From assembly GCA_016647705.1 (NCBI GenBank), contig CM028329.1, forward strand, positions 15,091,910 to 15,155,909: a stretch of DNA of 64,000 bases, read 5' to 3'. The DNA is from Eucommia ulmoides (taxonomy: Eukaryota; Streptophyta; Magnoliopsida; Garryales; Eucommiaceae). Positions 24,163 to 37,719 of this stretch are shown here, in pieces. The notes beneath the pieces were generated by a model. The model was not told the origin of the DNA and searched no databases. It saw only the letters and a list, made by a program, of their open reading frames with translations. Numbering within the stretch: the stretch's first letter is position 1; each line of letters opens with the position of its first letter. Made by a program: the position numbers and the translations under genes.

Positions 24163-24502
24163 TAGGGATGTCAATGGTCTCGGTTTCATATAAAATCAAA
24201 ATCAAAACTATTACATATATCAAACTAAAACCTTAATCAAAACCGATGTTTTTTTTTAAAATGATTTTAAAATCGAACCATTGAAACTTATACAAAACCA
24301 AAATTAAAACCACAAAAAGATTTAAAAAATTTCAATTTTATAAAAAACCAAAACCATGAAACATTTTTTATATATAAACAAAAATATCATTAAAATATAA
24401 AACATAAATTCCAAAACACAAAATCATTAATTGTTATAATAAACGTTTCTAACCATAATTAAAATACAACGATAATTAAAATAAACGATTATAACCATAA
24501 TT
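24163..24502. mobile_element. Truncated hAT-type MITE at the duplication junction
   Basis: Starts TAGGGATGTCAATGGTCTCGG like the full element at 37720-38310 but stops at 24502, where the LTR of copy B begins. The truncation is the breakpoint of the tandem duplication. Confidence 0.65.
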
Positions 24503-25945
24503 GACCGACTTGACAAGTGAGTCAATTGTCGAAAATAGTGGGCCAAAAATACATAAGTTTTGAATTGATCAGCCGACCGAATGGACCATCCAGTGACCAA
24601 GTTCCTTCAGAATTGAAGTTTCGTAAATGTTTTCAAAAATCATTTTGTATTGTTTTTAACGAGAAATCTTTCTAAAATATTTGTTAAATATTTTAAATAA
24701 ATACATTTTATTAGACTTGTTTTTTTAAATAATTTTATGCATTAATTTTTTAAAAACAAAGTCTTTATTGAATTTCTATTTTAGCTCCTATATTTTTCAA
24801 AATCTTCCCGTATGACTTTTTGACTAAATTAAAAGTTAAGATTAATTGTTGATCTTTGAATTGAATCCAAACCTATTTATTGTCCATGTTTATTGAGAAA
24901 AACCAAATTTTCTTGGGGTGATTCTTTTGGCTGTTGGAGGATACTGAAAAATTAGGAATTAAATATCTCAAAAATTCATTAAAAATTAGCAAGAAGGGAA
25001 AAAAATGTTGGAAATTATGAGAAATTATCTTCTTGTGATTCTACTTTGAAAACAAAATTATATAAGACTATTCGAAAGTGTTTGTGTTGATTTTTGTGTT
25101 TAGGATTAAATTCACTTGTATTAATATACCTTATCTAATCCTGGTGAGATATTTCCTTATTTATTGAGACTATGTTACAAACTTTATTATTTATCTCTTA
25201 AACTTCTTTATTAATATTTTTGATTATCTATGATAAGATCTCATATTTTCAAATACTCAACATTTAATTGAAAAACATATTAATTTGAGTATCTCGAAAA
25301 AATATTATTGAAGATTTATAAATTGTTATCTGAACTGGTGCTTTGAACTTGATCTCTTTATTGTAATCGAGTTAAACGTTTAATTTATTTTATCTGAATT
25401 ATTTGTTTACATTCTTACATTGATATAAATTAACATGAAGTTGAAAACTTCAATATCTGTATGTCATGTTCACTCCTATCACACTTAATCGAGATGAAAT
25501 TATAATTTGATTTTTTTACAAGTGCTGGTAGAAGTTCTGAGTGATTTTTATTTTTATTTTTTTTTATTTTTTTTTTGTGTGTGTGTGTGTGTGTGTATGT
25601 GAGATTTATAGTTTGGACTTAAGTGTAATTAATCCAAGTAAGAGTGTGTTTGAATATAAGGGGAATTTACTCAAACTGGGTGTAAGGATTTGATTCTCAC
25701 CTTGGAAGAGCATCAAAATTTAGTGGATTGAATTCCCTACGATAGCTCAAAGGAGTAGATGTAGGTAAAAGTAGCTCGCCGAACTACTATAAAATTCTGC
25801 ATGTTAATATTTCTATCACTATTATGTTCGATTGTATTTGTGTGTGTGTATTTGATACATTCCCACTAATAATCCAAGAAAGATAAAATTTGGTAAAAAA
25901 TTAAAAAGGTCCCAATCATTTTGATCTTTTTTTTTTTTTTTTTAA
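24500..25945 (+). repeat. Copia-1-type LTR fragment (copy B)
   Basis: Collinear with 9364-10442 and then continues further, through a TG microsatellite (about 25577-25600) and the ggtaagagcatcaaaatttagtgg-type block shared with the LTR at 59545-62076. It stops shortly before the expected LTR end, at a poly-T tract, where minus-strand Copia-2B begins. Confidence 0.7.
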
Positions 25946-26848
25946 CTACTCAATTCAAATGTATAATTCCACCACGATAGCAAAGCATATAGTCTATAGT
26001 TCCACGAAGATACCACATGATCCTTTTAACTATTCTCCAATAAACCATTCTTGAATTGCTCTGGAAACGACTAACCAACCGCACAGCATAACATATGTTT
26101 GGTCATGTACACATCATGGCATACATTAGGTTTCCAATTGCATTTGCATATGGTATATGGGACATACCTTCTTTTTTAGTATTAGTTCTAGGACAAAGAT
26201 CAAAAGTCAAGGTACTACTCTTATCAATAGGAGTGTTTATAGGCTTAGTGTTAGACCCTAACAAATTCGACCCTGTGACACTTAGTATTATGCATTAGAA
26301 ATCGTTCAAGTACCTTCTTGATATAAGTCTCTTGAGACAAAGCAAGAAGTTTCTTATAACGGTCTCTAATAATTTTAACACCAAGTACATAATTAGCTTC
26401 ATCCATGTCCTTTATATCAAAAGTAAAAGACAATCACTCTTTAGTGGAAACAATCATCCCTATGTCATTTCCTGCCAACAAAATATCGTCTACATACATA
26501 GTAAGGATAATAAAACCCTTCTTCGACCGCTTTAAACACAATGATCTTCCTCAATCATGATAAAGATAAAAGTAATTATAGCTTGATGAAATTTGAGGTA
26601 CCATTGTCTAGATGATTGTTTTAGGCCATAAATGGAATGTTTTAGCTTGCACACTTTGTGCTCTTGTCCCTTGGCCACAAAAATAATAGGTTGATGCATA
26701 TAAATCTCCTCATCTAGTTCACCATTGAGAAAAGCAATTGTAACATCCATTTGAAAAAGTTCTAAATCCAAATAGGTGACAATGACTAGGATTAAGCGAA
26801 TGGAGGCAAACCTAACAACAGGTGAAAAAAGATTCCTCATAGTCTACA

Positions 26849-28558
26849 TGATAGGTGTGAAAAACCTATCTATTTCCAATCCTAATTGGTTAGTTTTCGA
26901 ATATGTTTATATAGTATTTTATTATGTTTTAATTAGTTTTCATACTTTTTGTATAACTCAGGTGTGTGGGTCAAAAAGATAGAAAACTGGAGCTAAAATG
27001 ATGAGATCGAACCAAAGTGGTTCGAAGTTGCGGTGGATAAACAAGCTCGGAGGCTAAAAGACGAAACAGGCCCATCGCTTAAGCGGTGAAGATGCAGAGA
27101 AGAGCAAAATATTACTGACGAACGACCGCCGGAGCGAAAATTCTACCGCTTAGGCGGAAATCCAGCAGAGGACGAAGAAGGGCTACTGACAGCCGCTCGC
27201 CTAGGCGGAATTTCTACTGCCTAGGTGAAAATCCAACAGAATGTTCTCCCAGTCCACCGCCTACTTCATCGCTCAGGCGATTAGACTTAACCGACCTAAC
27301 TCCGCCTAGGCGAAAATTCCACTGCCTAGGCGGATTTGCCCTGCACAGCCTTTAGATATTTTTAGATATTTTTAGGATATTTTTGCTATAAATATCCCCT
27401 CTCCTCCCCCTTGGCCGGGATCTCTCTCCTCTCTTTTGATTTTTTGAGCCCCTTAGGCTATAATTAAGCCAAAGGTTAGGAATTTTAGTGGGGGAGCTCG
27501 CATCCCGAAGTGGAGAAGACGGCGAATCGATCGTTGAGCATTCTTAGCGGTTTATCTTCTGACGAGGCTAAGTTCTTCGATCGTTTTTTCTTATTTCTTT
27601 ATCTTAGCAGTATGTGATCATATTTAGCTCGTTATTTCATTGTATATGCGGCTATGGCCCCGAGTTAAATATGGATTGTAGTAGGGATTAACCTATAATT
27701 TATAAATACGTTGTTTGGTTGATTTCGGTGTTTCGTTTGTGATTGTTCTTCGTAGTTTGATTGTATTTATCGTATTGTTTGTTTATTATGCTTGGATTGA
27801 TAAATGGAGAATACGGGATTTTGACAAAACCCCGGATTCAGAATAGGGTAAACAAACGCCACGATTCTATAACCCGATCGAGGTTTGAATCGTGGACAAT
27901 CGATGACGTAGGGCAAGACACACGCTACCCAGGGTCGTAAAGACGTTGAGAGGGACCTCTTCGTTGGCTCGAAGTCGCGTTATATTCCTCGTCTTACACT
28001 CAGAAGAGGTGGCGATGGAGTTTTAGAACGGAGATTGTCGATAGAGTAAATACAACACGACGATCCAATAACCCGGGAGGGAGTTGGATTGTGTGCAATC
28101 AATGACGCTGAGCGAGACTCACATGACCTAGGGTCGTTAAGACGTTGAGGGGGATTTCTTAGTTGACTCGAAGTCATGTATTCTCCCGTCTTACACTCGA
28201 AAGAGGTGGCGGTGGAGTTTACGTACCGAGATTATCAAATAGGTCGAACAACGTAAACGTGAGTAAATCGGAATTGAACACGTATTTGTAAACACGTTAA
28301 TCCCTATACAATTCTTCACTCTAAAACATATTAACATAATAGTGTAGTTAATTTAGGATATATTAGTATTAGTTTAATTAATTAAATACATTTGTTTTTC
28401 GCCTAGATAAACTTAGGTCACGACAAACGCGGTATTCGATAGTAACGACAACAATCCCTGTGGATACGATAACCCAATCTTAACGATCACACTATACTAA
28501 AACTTAGACCTCGTATACTTGCGAGTGTAAGTAGCGGCGTGTTTTTCCCGCGCTACCA
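26849..28558 (+). mobile_element. Gypsy E3: solo LTR of the CCTAGG family, with 5-bp target duplication
   Basis: Runs TGATAGGTGTG to CGCTACCA and is flanked by perfect CTACA copies (26844-26848 and 28559-28563). It interrupts Copia-2B RT. The U3 carries CCTAGG palindromes and variants (CTTAGG, CTCAGG, CTTAAG) at 27070-27334, followed by TATAAATA at 27387-27394. A tandem repeat of about 196 bp starts near 27855 and 28051. The open frame at 27980-28177 (minus) is LTR sequence. Confidence 0.85.
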
Positions 28559-30143
28559 CTACACCCTCTTTTTTAGTGTAACATTTCGCTACGAGACGAG
28601 TTTTGTACCTATCAATAGATTCATCTACCTGACATTTAATCTTAAAAATCCATTCGTTTCCAATAGATTTTCGTCCAGGCAGAAGATCAACTAGTTCTTA
28701 TACTTAATTCTTTTGCATAGAATTAATCTCGTCTTCCATCACAGATATCCATTTTTTAGCAGCAGACAATAATAAAACCTCTTGATAAGAGGAAAGCTCT
28801 CCTTCTTCTAGTGAAGAACACATGAAAAATTCTTCATCAATCCCACAAATAGATGTCGAGGAATATTTCGACGTTGACTTCTATGCAGCTGAAGAGTTTG
28901 AGAATTATTATTTTGTGGTACACTCCCACTATTCTTTAAATCTCTCCCACTATTCTCGGCGATCATTGGCGTGTTTGTAAAAGGACGAGGATTAATTTTC
29001 CACCCTCACCGAGTGATGGTGTAGAGTTATCATTTGACTCATTCAGCTTATAAAGTTCCTTACTACCTCTTAGTTCACCTCCACTTGGAAACTCATTTTC
29101 CATAAATTCAATATCGTGTGACTCAATCTCAATCAGTACGCCATCAGAATGTTCATATAACATCACATATCATTTGGAGTGATCAGGATATCTAATGAAT
29201 GTGCACTTTTGAGCTCTAGGACCCAATTTTTCATGTGCATATGATATAACACGAACATAACCTACAGATCCCTATGGTCTCAAGTGTTCTAATTCTATTT
29301 TAAAACCAATCCATAATTTATATGATGTACATGGTACTGACTTGGAGGGCAATCTATTAAGGATATAGGTTGTTGTCAATAAAGCATCTCCCATAAATTG
29401 ATTGGTAGATTAGCATGTGCCATCATTGATCTAACTATATCCAATAAAGTTTGATTCCTACGCTCAGCTACTCAATTTTGTTATGGAGTATCAGGAATCG
29501 TCAACTATCTAATGACGCCTCTATTATCACATAAGTCATTGAATTGTTTAGACAAATCCTCACGTCCTCGGTTAACTAAACCGTAAATGAACAAATGAAC
29601 AAATCTTTGGAAGCAATCAAATGCCGCTGATTTGTGAGAAATGAGATAAATATAACCAAAACGCGAGTAATTATCAATGAATGTGATAAAATAATTAGCA
29701 CCATGTCATGCCATTACATTCATATATCCGCAAATATCATAATAAACTAACTAAGGAAGATGTAGCCCTTCTAACCTTACCAAAAGGCTTTCTCATGGCC
29801 TTTCCAAATAAACACAGACAAGTAAGTTAACTCTATAGAGTGGACCTAAAAGTCCTTCTTGAGCTAACCTTATCATTCTTTCTTGTCCAATATGACCAAG
29901 TCTTGCATGCCATGTAACAAATGTAGATGTAATATAATCATTATTACTAGAAATCAAATATGTATCAAAATATAAAGAATCGTCAATATCTAGTACATAA
30001 AATCCATCTTCTATGTGTCCACTACCATAAAACACGGAGTCTAAATAAAATTGAACAGAGTCTATAGTGAAACTAAAAGAAAAACCTAGTCCGGCCATGG
30101 CTGCAACAGACATCAAGTTTCGTCGAACTCCAGGAGTATAGAG

Positions 30144-32547
30144 TGTCACACTCCACCCCGGACTCCCGTCACCATGAGGCCGGCGTGACGTCGACATGAT
30201 ATCACCCAACTGACAAGATAACCACAATATGACAAATATACAACCAAATGATGTATACCACATATACATAATTCCAACTGATAGGGACACATCGTCCCAA
30301 ATATAAGAACAACCAAACGAATCCTATTAATCTCACTTAGATTCATCTTTTACACCTCGTCTCAAAATTTTCTCTCAAATGACTCCATCGCATGACCCGC
30401 ATAACTCTATTTAGCGCCAGTAGGGGACCGACCAACTCCTAATTATTTCACCTGCGAGTGTACTGCCTTCTTAGTAAAAATATTTTTAAAATAATAAATC
30501 ATTCTACAACATCTAAATGGATCAAGTATAAGCATATATAAACAACACGTAACTAGTAAAATTCTCCATAATATAAGCAGTGAAAATAAACCAATAAGTA
30601 TAAGTTCCATTCCAATCCATCTAGTAAAATAATACCAATCATCATAATAAATAATAAATCACCCAATATGAATAAAACATCACATCTCAAATACACATCT
30701 CAAACCACCACTCCACCACAACACACACTAGCTAGCCATAGTGATCGTTTTAACCTCACGATCGGGAGTTTGCAACAATACCGTACCATCCATAGGATAT
30801 GCCTTCCTACGAACACCCATCACTCCGCCGAAGCGGATAATCACTACGCAGTATAAACGTCTAACATCACTCTGCCGAAGCAGATAAACATCACTCCGCC
30901 GAAGCGGATAACATCACTCTACCGAAACAGATAAATACTTTGGTATCGTCAAATCAAATGCATCATCATCGAATCACAACTCAATAAATATCGTCTACTC
31001 AACATCGTTAAATCACCACATTTATCTCATTTCCTCAAAACCAACTTTTAAATCCAAAAGTCATATTTCACACTTTTTTTAAAGAAAACGTCTAATTTTA
31101 TCAAACCACTTTTCTCCCCTTTATTTTTAGAAAACCAGACATTTTTAGAAAAACACAGATGTTTTCTATTTTCTTTTAAAAACATTGTCTGATTTCACCA
31201 AATCCAACCAAAAATTCATTTTCAACTTCATTTCGAAAACCATCAAAATCTTCCGAAAATCTACTTTACCAACTCACTCAAATCCTACTTGATCCATATC
31301 ATTTATAATTCACACAGTTTAAGTAAACACATATATGTACATAGAAAAATAGTTTGGCAAGAAGACAGTACACTCACCGGATGCTCCGCTCCCAAAAGCC
31401 TTTACCGACTATTCTCTACCACGCTCTGGTATCTGCTAACCTATTAGTGACATGGCCTAAATTAATATTTTAGGTAAAAATAACTTAATCATACCATACA
31501 GACCCTAGGTTCCGTAATTTTCTATTCCCTAATTATTTTATTATGAAGGATATTTATTTTGTCCATCTCGCCTCGTTTATATTTATTGTACCAATTTTTT
31601 TTCCAGATTTGCGATCATTAACATATTATTATGATTACGAGGATTACTATTATGATTGCGAAACCGTTCATGCTAATACTTTAGTTTAACGAAAATAATA
31701 ATCGATTTAGGTTTTCTCTGCTCCAAATCGTTACTATTTTATGTATACGTTATTAAAATAAATTAATTGTTACGAAATTATTATGATTTCAAGAATTGTA
31801 ACGTTAAATAAAATAAAATTTAACAAAAATTAATAGTCTATTGAAATTTCACCTGTTTCCGAATCGTTTGGCGGCCACGAGATGGGTTTTGGGTTTTCCT
31901 AGGGTGGTTTCAGCAATTCCTCTCCCCCCTTTTTTTCCTTTTCTTCTTCCTTCTCTTTTTTTTTGTTCTGTTTCTGTTTGAAATCCTCCTGCCGCCTACC
32001 CTGCTCTGATCACGCCCATTCCTTCTCACTTCCCCTGCCGACCGTCCAAACGACACCTCGCACACCCAAGCACACGTGGAACGACAGCCATGCACAACCC
32101 ATCATATCGAACAAACACCTCCAAGCTGAATCGCTCACACTGCCGGTGAACGGAATGCACCTGACCAAGCTGATCAGATCAACGGACGCCCAAACCCCCC
32201 TGCCGATCGTAAACACCCACACACAGCAGCAGCTCAAAACAGAACACACCCTCTAGGCCAACCCACTTTCTCCCTCTCTAACTCACCGCCGGTGATCAAA
32301 CCCACACCACCGGATCACCGGGAAACACATACATGCACGCCGACGAACGCACAAAACAGTACCCACACTCCAAAACACACATTCACCACATAACAGTTGA
32401 ATAGAACAGCGACCACACACACCCCGACGCCACACGCAACCCACCGCCGGCGAACCCCACACGATCAGCGCTAGCACAATCACCGGCGAGTCTCTCTCTT
32501 TCTTCCTTTCTCTCTCATTCTCTGAATTTCTCTCTTCGGTTCTGGAC

Positions 32548-32587
<40 letters not shown>

Positions 32588-32880
32588 TAAAATAAACTTT
32601 AGTTAAATTGCATTTTCCTCCCCCCTAACTTCTTTCAATCCTTATTTTAATCAATTTCAACTTTTGAAAGTTCTAAAATCATAATTTTATCCTTAATATT
32701 TTCAAATTTTGATTTTAATTATCAACTTGAATCTCAAGTTTAAATTTATTGTTTCTAAATTTGCCAATTTGACCCCTTAAATGTTTGATTTAAATTTTAA
32801 TTAATCCAATTCCACCCCGAATTTTTCCATGCTCTAGAATGCAATTATTAATGACGTACTTGCTAAGTCGGGGTCTTACA
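30144..32880 (-). mobile_element. Solo LTR, Del/Tekay-like Gypsy (chromovirus), 2.7 kb
   Basis: Read on minus it begins TGTAAGACCCCGACTTAGC and ends GAGTCCGGGGTGGAGTGTGACA, the kind of ends I associate with Del/Tekay LTRs. Flanked by TAGAG (30139-30143 and 32881-32885), and copy A shows the empty site near 19975. It contains short tandem units (cgccgaagcggataa type, about 30828-30940) and a (TA)n run at 32550-32581. The GC-rich open frames around 31910-32483 are LTR sequence with no recognisable protein. Confidence 0.75.
32550..32581. repeat. (TA)n microsatellite
   Basis: Uninterrupted TA run of about 32 bases inside the solo LTR. Confidence 0.9.
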
Positions 32881-33335
32881 TAGAGAACATCATAGAAAAG
32901 CATGGTGCATCCAAAACGTATCTTTAATCGATAAGTTTCAATTCCTATCACATGTTCACTAGTGTTATTCCCCATATAAATACGTTGACTTCCAATTAGA
33001 ATTTTGCGATACTCAATTAACCCTATTCAATCTTTTGCGACGTATCTTGTTACCCCAGAATCTATAATCCAATTAGGATATAAATGAGCAACCAAGACAT
33101 TGCACACATAGGCATCATTTTGAAAGCTAGAGTTGGTTTGTACCTTCTTCAGCTCATTGCATTCATGAGTGAAGTGACCAAATTTATCACAGTTATAACA
33201 CTTCAACTTAGACTTGCCCGTATTTCCTCCACGCTTGTTTTTTTTAAACTTTCTGTCATTTCTCTTTTTATAAACAGATCATTCTATTTCTTGTTGCCGT
33301 GTTTTGTCTTGCCACTTTCGCTTGGACCCATATGT

Positions 33336-33572
33336 CTAGTAATGGCTAGACTTAGCGACAAACATAAAAATATTGTCTTGTGCTTCCAACCTCTTTGCCT
33401 CCAATTCCAAATGATGTTGTAATTGAGTAAAAGTTTCGATAGTTTCATTGTACGTCATTGTGAGCTTCATTTGCTCCCAAGAATTAGGCAAAAAGCGAAG
33501 CACAATAAGAATTTGTTGTTCATCAGATAAGTTGTTACCAACTGCCTTTAGGTCGCGTATCATAGCTGACAT
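33336..33572 (-). pseudogene. Copia-2B gag (UBN2-type) fragment
   Basis: A 78-codon open stretch with VLRFLPNSWEQMK followed by a helical E/L-rich segment, typical of the Gag region of Ty1/Copia elements. Part of Copia-2B; a fossil. Confidence 0.65.
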
Positions 33573-34891
33573 TTTTCAAAGATATTCAATCATCTTTGTT
33601 TTGGAAGACATCTTATAAGTTTAAAACTTAAGCGTCAAGGCTCACAACCTAATTACTGATGTACCGAAAAATGTCATCTTCAAGGTATTCCACATCTCTA
33701 GTGTGGTGACATAACCTTCGTAATCATCAATCAGATCATTGTGAATATAGCTTAACATAGTGAATCTTGCACTACAATCTTTCTTGACTCAAGTTTGATA
33801 GGTTTCCTTTCATGTCGGTATTGGGCAGAATTACATTCGGGAGGTGATTCCATACTATGTGTCAGTGTTTCCAGGACCTCTTGCTCATTTAGGAGATACT
33901 AGATTTTATGATACTAAATATCGTAGTAATTTTCATCCAATTTCTTAACTTTAGCAAGGTTTGTCACTATATTCGTTAAAACTATTTCACTACATTTATG
34001 CACCATTGGATATTAGCACACACATTAATTATTTTGTAGCAATAATCGAACCTAAAAATAACACATATTTCTATAGTATAAGATCAAAAATTTCACTATG
34101 CTCATAATTATCTCTTATATTTATAGATCTAAATATCATTTTTAAATACATTATATGCAAAACAAAAATGAAAAAAATATATCTTAACTCATTATTATCC
34201 ATAAATTTTAATTTTATGGTTTTTTAAATAAATATGATATGTATAACAAATTAAATTACATGAAAAGTTCATATAATTGATGTTCATATTAAATAAAATC
34301 AAATTTCATAGTTATACAACTAATAATTTATGCACTTTTATGTAATAAATTGGTGTTTAAACCACAGCAGATGAATCACTTGTTATAAGAAATATCGCGA
34401 CATTTGAGCATCAGAACCAAGTTGTCTTGTGGTTTACTTTTTTCGTTTTACGCTGAAGGTCGTGGGATCGCATCCCTTTAGTCGCTTTTCTTAAACATTT
34501 TTACAAAAAAAAAATGTTTGTAACATGCAAAGGAATTGACTCGAACTCTGAAAAGTCATATCTCATGGCCGAAAAGCTACCAACGCAAGTGTCTGATACA
34601 AATTCGCAAATATATTACAACGAAGTGTTGTCTTCTTCGGCGAACCAGAACATTTGAACAAGTAGCCCGAATTCTACGTTTTTCTTTAATTTTAATAAAT
34701 CATATAAAATTGAACATGCATTTATATCGTTGAACTCGTAATAAAACGTAGAATTTTTCTATATAAATTTTTTTACAAATATTAAAATTTTCAGAACAAA
34801 TATTTCTCGTGGGAAAAATTCATGAAAATTACTATTCATACATTATAACGACAAGATTTGGCGAAATGAGTCTATAAAACTCTGATATCAA

Positions 34892-35152
34892 TGTAGACAA
34901 ATGCAGAAACATTAAAATAAAAACATACCTTTCGGATATGGAAGACTCGTTTACAACCACACAAATTATCTATAATCTGATGTGCATAGAAACCTTATAG
35001 GTATCAATATATATTTATAGAGAAAATCTCAAATGATATGTCCGTTCCACGAATAGACGTGATCCTTGAGATCAAAATGTGCACTCATTCACATGACTAT
35101 CTATGAAACATGGGGAAGGTGGACGCTCCACGGGTCGCTCCATAATTCAACA
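34892..35152 (-). repeat. 5' LTR of Copia-2B (261 bp)
   Basis: Read on minus: TGTTGAATTATGGAGCG to GCATTTGTCTACA, directly followed by the primer-binding site. Counterpart of 21945-22207. Confidence 0.7.
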
Positions 35153-35670
35153 TTGACTTTTCTATGTAAGGGTAAAAGTGGGAAAAACAAAACAATAGGA
35201 CCAAAAAATAACTTAAAAAACAACTGAAAACTTCAATTCTCCAAAACAACATTAGTTCAACTGTTGCATTAACTTAAATTCAATAATTTTGGGACTAATT
35301 TATAAAAGTTAAGGATTTATCAAGAGTTTCTAATATAACTTTATTTTTCAAACACAATAAACTACTTCACCTTTTTTAGGATATTTTTAACAAAATGTAT
35401 GCGATAACTTAAATATTTTGCAAAACTTTATGTGCAACTCGAAAAAAGTGAAACTGAACCAAGTCAAACCAAATCTCAAATGGTTTTTCTCAATTCTTTA
35501 AACAATTAGTTTTATCCAATTCCAAAAAGAAATCGGAATCGAAAGATTGGGTTCAGTTCGATTTTTAAATTTCCTGAACCTAACTATTTACACCACTATT
35601 AACAATTAACTACTTTGCACATGCAAAGTATGTGCCTCAATCACTAGTTTTGATAAATAAGTTCAGAGAA
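35153..35670. repeat. Direct repeat D, copy B left
   Basis: Counterpart of 22208-22735; shares the aagggtaaaagtggg start and the catgcaaagtatgtgcctc block. Confidence 0.6.
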
Positions 35671-37044
35671 ATCGGAAAAAATTGAGTAACTGGGGAAAAA
35701 AATCGAATGGTTGGATTCAATTTAATTTTTACCGCTTAAAAAAGAATGATTCGGACCATTCTTAAAAGGGTCGGTTTTGCTTTTTAATTTTTAAAAACCA
35801 TAATAAACTAATCGAACCGAAATATTATGTAAGATATATCTTTAGTCATTCTCAATCATTAAGAATAAGCATGAAATTTATTTGGTGGTAAAAAATAGGA
35901 AAAATGAATATGAAGTCCTATAGCATTTCTGCTAGTTCTTTTTTTTTTTTTTTTTTTAATTCCATGGCCATTTTGTATATTTTTGTTGTTTTCGATTTTT
36001 TTTCATTACTTTTTCGTTCCAAATGTCCTATCAACTTTTTCTTTGTGGATAATTTTCCCTTTCTTTGCCGACTCAAAGATGCAAGGAAAGAACAAAAAAA
36101 TTACTTTTACAAAAATATCACCTAATGTTTTGAATTTCATTCGCTTTTGCCCTTTACTTTCTTTGTACTTTCTTTAAAAAGCATGACAGAGAGAGAATAA
36201 TTTATTCATCTTTTGAAAAATATTGACGTTATTTTGTACATTCGAAAATGATTTCACTTTTCTTTTCTTTTTTTTTTACATTTCATCTTTTTTATGTTGT
36301 TTTGTAGATCCTGAAATCGATCCATGGGGTTGATCTATGGGGGTTGTGTATATTCATCTTTTGAAAAATATTGAAGCTATTTTGTACATCCTGGGATCAA
36401 TCCATGGGGGTGGTTATTGAAAAGTATTCCCCAATTTCTGACGCCTGACAGTACTTCGAGGGATCAGTCTCTGTCAACCGTGGTGCGAGGGTACCTTGGA
36501 AAATCAAAAAAATAATAATGTTGTTAAGTATATTTTAACTTTATAATACAGTTAAATCAATTGCATCGCTTTTCAACTTAGTTATGGCTTAAAAATTAAT
36601 TTGATTTTCTTGCTCTTTGTAATTATTTTATAGATTTCAACTCTTAAATATACAATTTTGTAGTAAAATTAGCTAACGTCTTTACTAAGTTAATTTCAGC
36701 TAAACTGTGATTTCAAATTTTAATTTCATCTAAATAGTGACTTGAAATTTGATATCACCTTATAATAAAATAGTGTACTTGAAATCAAATTCTTAAACAT
36801 ACAATGATACTTAATATTAACTTTGGTCCGAAGTTTACAAAACAACTCCGAAAATTACAAATATGAATTTTAAATTTATTTTCTCCACAAGATGATGACA
36901 AATATATAGTTTTTTGTTCATCCAATTTTAAATAGGCATTAAAATGATTTATTTATTTTAATTTTTTTTTTTTGGGTGAAATTTTATTTTTAAATAATAT
37001 TTTTTATGTAAGTAAAGTACAATGAAATGTATGTGACCAAAAAA

Positions 37045-37570
37045 CCATTTTTTAGTTGACTTGTCCAAACAAGGGTAGGGGGGTGGAGGGGAGAAACGAT
37101 AGGATCAATAAAGAACTTGAAAACAACTGAAAATTTTAGTTCACAAAAAAATATTAGTACAATTGTTGCATTAACTTAAATTCAAGAATTTATGGATTAA
37201 TTTATAAAAGTTAGGGATTTATCAAGACTTTCTAATATAACTTTATTTTTCCAAGATAATAAACTACACTTTTTCTATATGTTTATTAACAATATCTATA
37301 CAATAACTTAAATATTTTGCAAATATTTCGATTCAACTTCAGAAAAACTGAAACCACAACTAGTCAAACCAAATCTCAATGGTTTTGCTCACCTCTTTAA
37401 ACAATTAGTTTGATCCGGTTCCAAAAAGAAATCAGAACCGAAAGATTGGGTTGGGTTCAATTTTTTTAATTTCCTAAATCAAACTATTTACACCCCCTAA
37501 TAATAATTAACTACTTTGCACATGCAAAGTATGTGCCTCGATCACTAGTTTTAAAAAAATAAGTTTAGAC
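37045..37570. repeat. Direct repeat D, copy B right
   Basis: Counterpart of 23507-23995. The G-rich tract here is short and interrupted, unlike the 19-G run in copy A. Confidence 0.6.
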
Positions 37571-37719
37571 ATCAAAAGTAATATCTTCATGTTCATTATC
37601 CCAAATTATCAAATCATCTGGCTACCACAATTCAGAGCCAAAAACGATGAGACATACATGCCCAATTAGCACCCATTTCAATACACATTACAGTACCTTT
37701 TAAAGATAGTCCGGTTGAT

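Larger units (their letters stand above)
9364..24503. repeat. Copy A of a large tandem segmental duplication
   Basis: Order: Copia-1-type LTR end (9364-10442), Gypsy E1, Copia-2A, shared flank (22208-24162), truncated hAT MITE (24163-24502). The same blocks in the same order follow directly as copy B (24500-38059). The left edge (9364-9367), the junction (24500-24503) and the right edge (38056-38059) all carry ATTG. In two stretches compared by eye (about 140 and 230 bases) the copies agree at about 94-96%. Copy-specific insertions explain the different lengths. Confidence 0.75.
25957..35152 (-). mobile_element. Copia-2B: broken Ty1/Copia retrotransposon with two nested solo LTRs (fossil)
   Basis: Read on minus: 5' LTR (35152-34892), primer-binding site TTGATATCAGAG (34891 down), gag with an ILRFLPNSWEQMK-type UBN2 motif (33572-33336), knuckle and protease region (about 33250-32886 and 30138-29990), GAG-pre-integrase (about 29930-29800), integrase (about 29760-29300), RT (about 28700-28560 and 26848-26250, with the QMDVTIAFLNGELDEEIYM and VCKLKHSIYGLKQS motifs), and the start of RNase H (to about 25957). 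Nested solo LTRs: 26849-28558 and 30144-32880. It is broken with many breaks; no 3' LTR is seen. Confidence 0.8.

Noticed and set aside
30828-30940. Short spaced repeats that might suggest a CRISPR array
   Set aside because: Units are uneven and lie in a plant LTR; CRISPR is not expected in a plant nuclear genome.
31910-32483. Several overlapping GC-rich open frames on both strands
   Set aside because: They lie inside a solo LTR with a clear target duplication, have no recognisable domain, and overlap one another on opposite strands.
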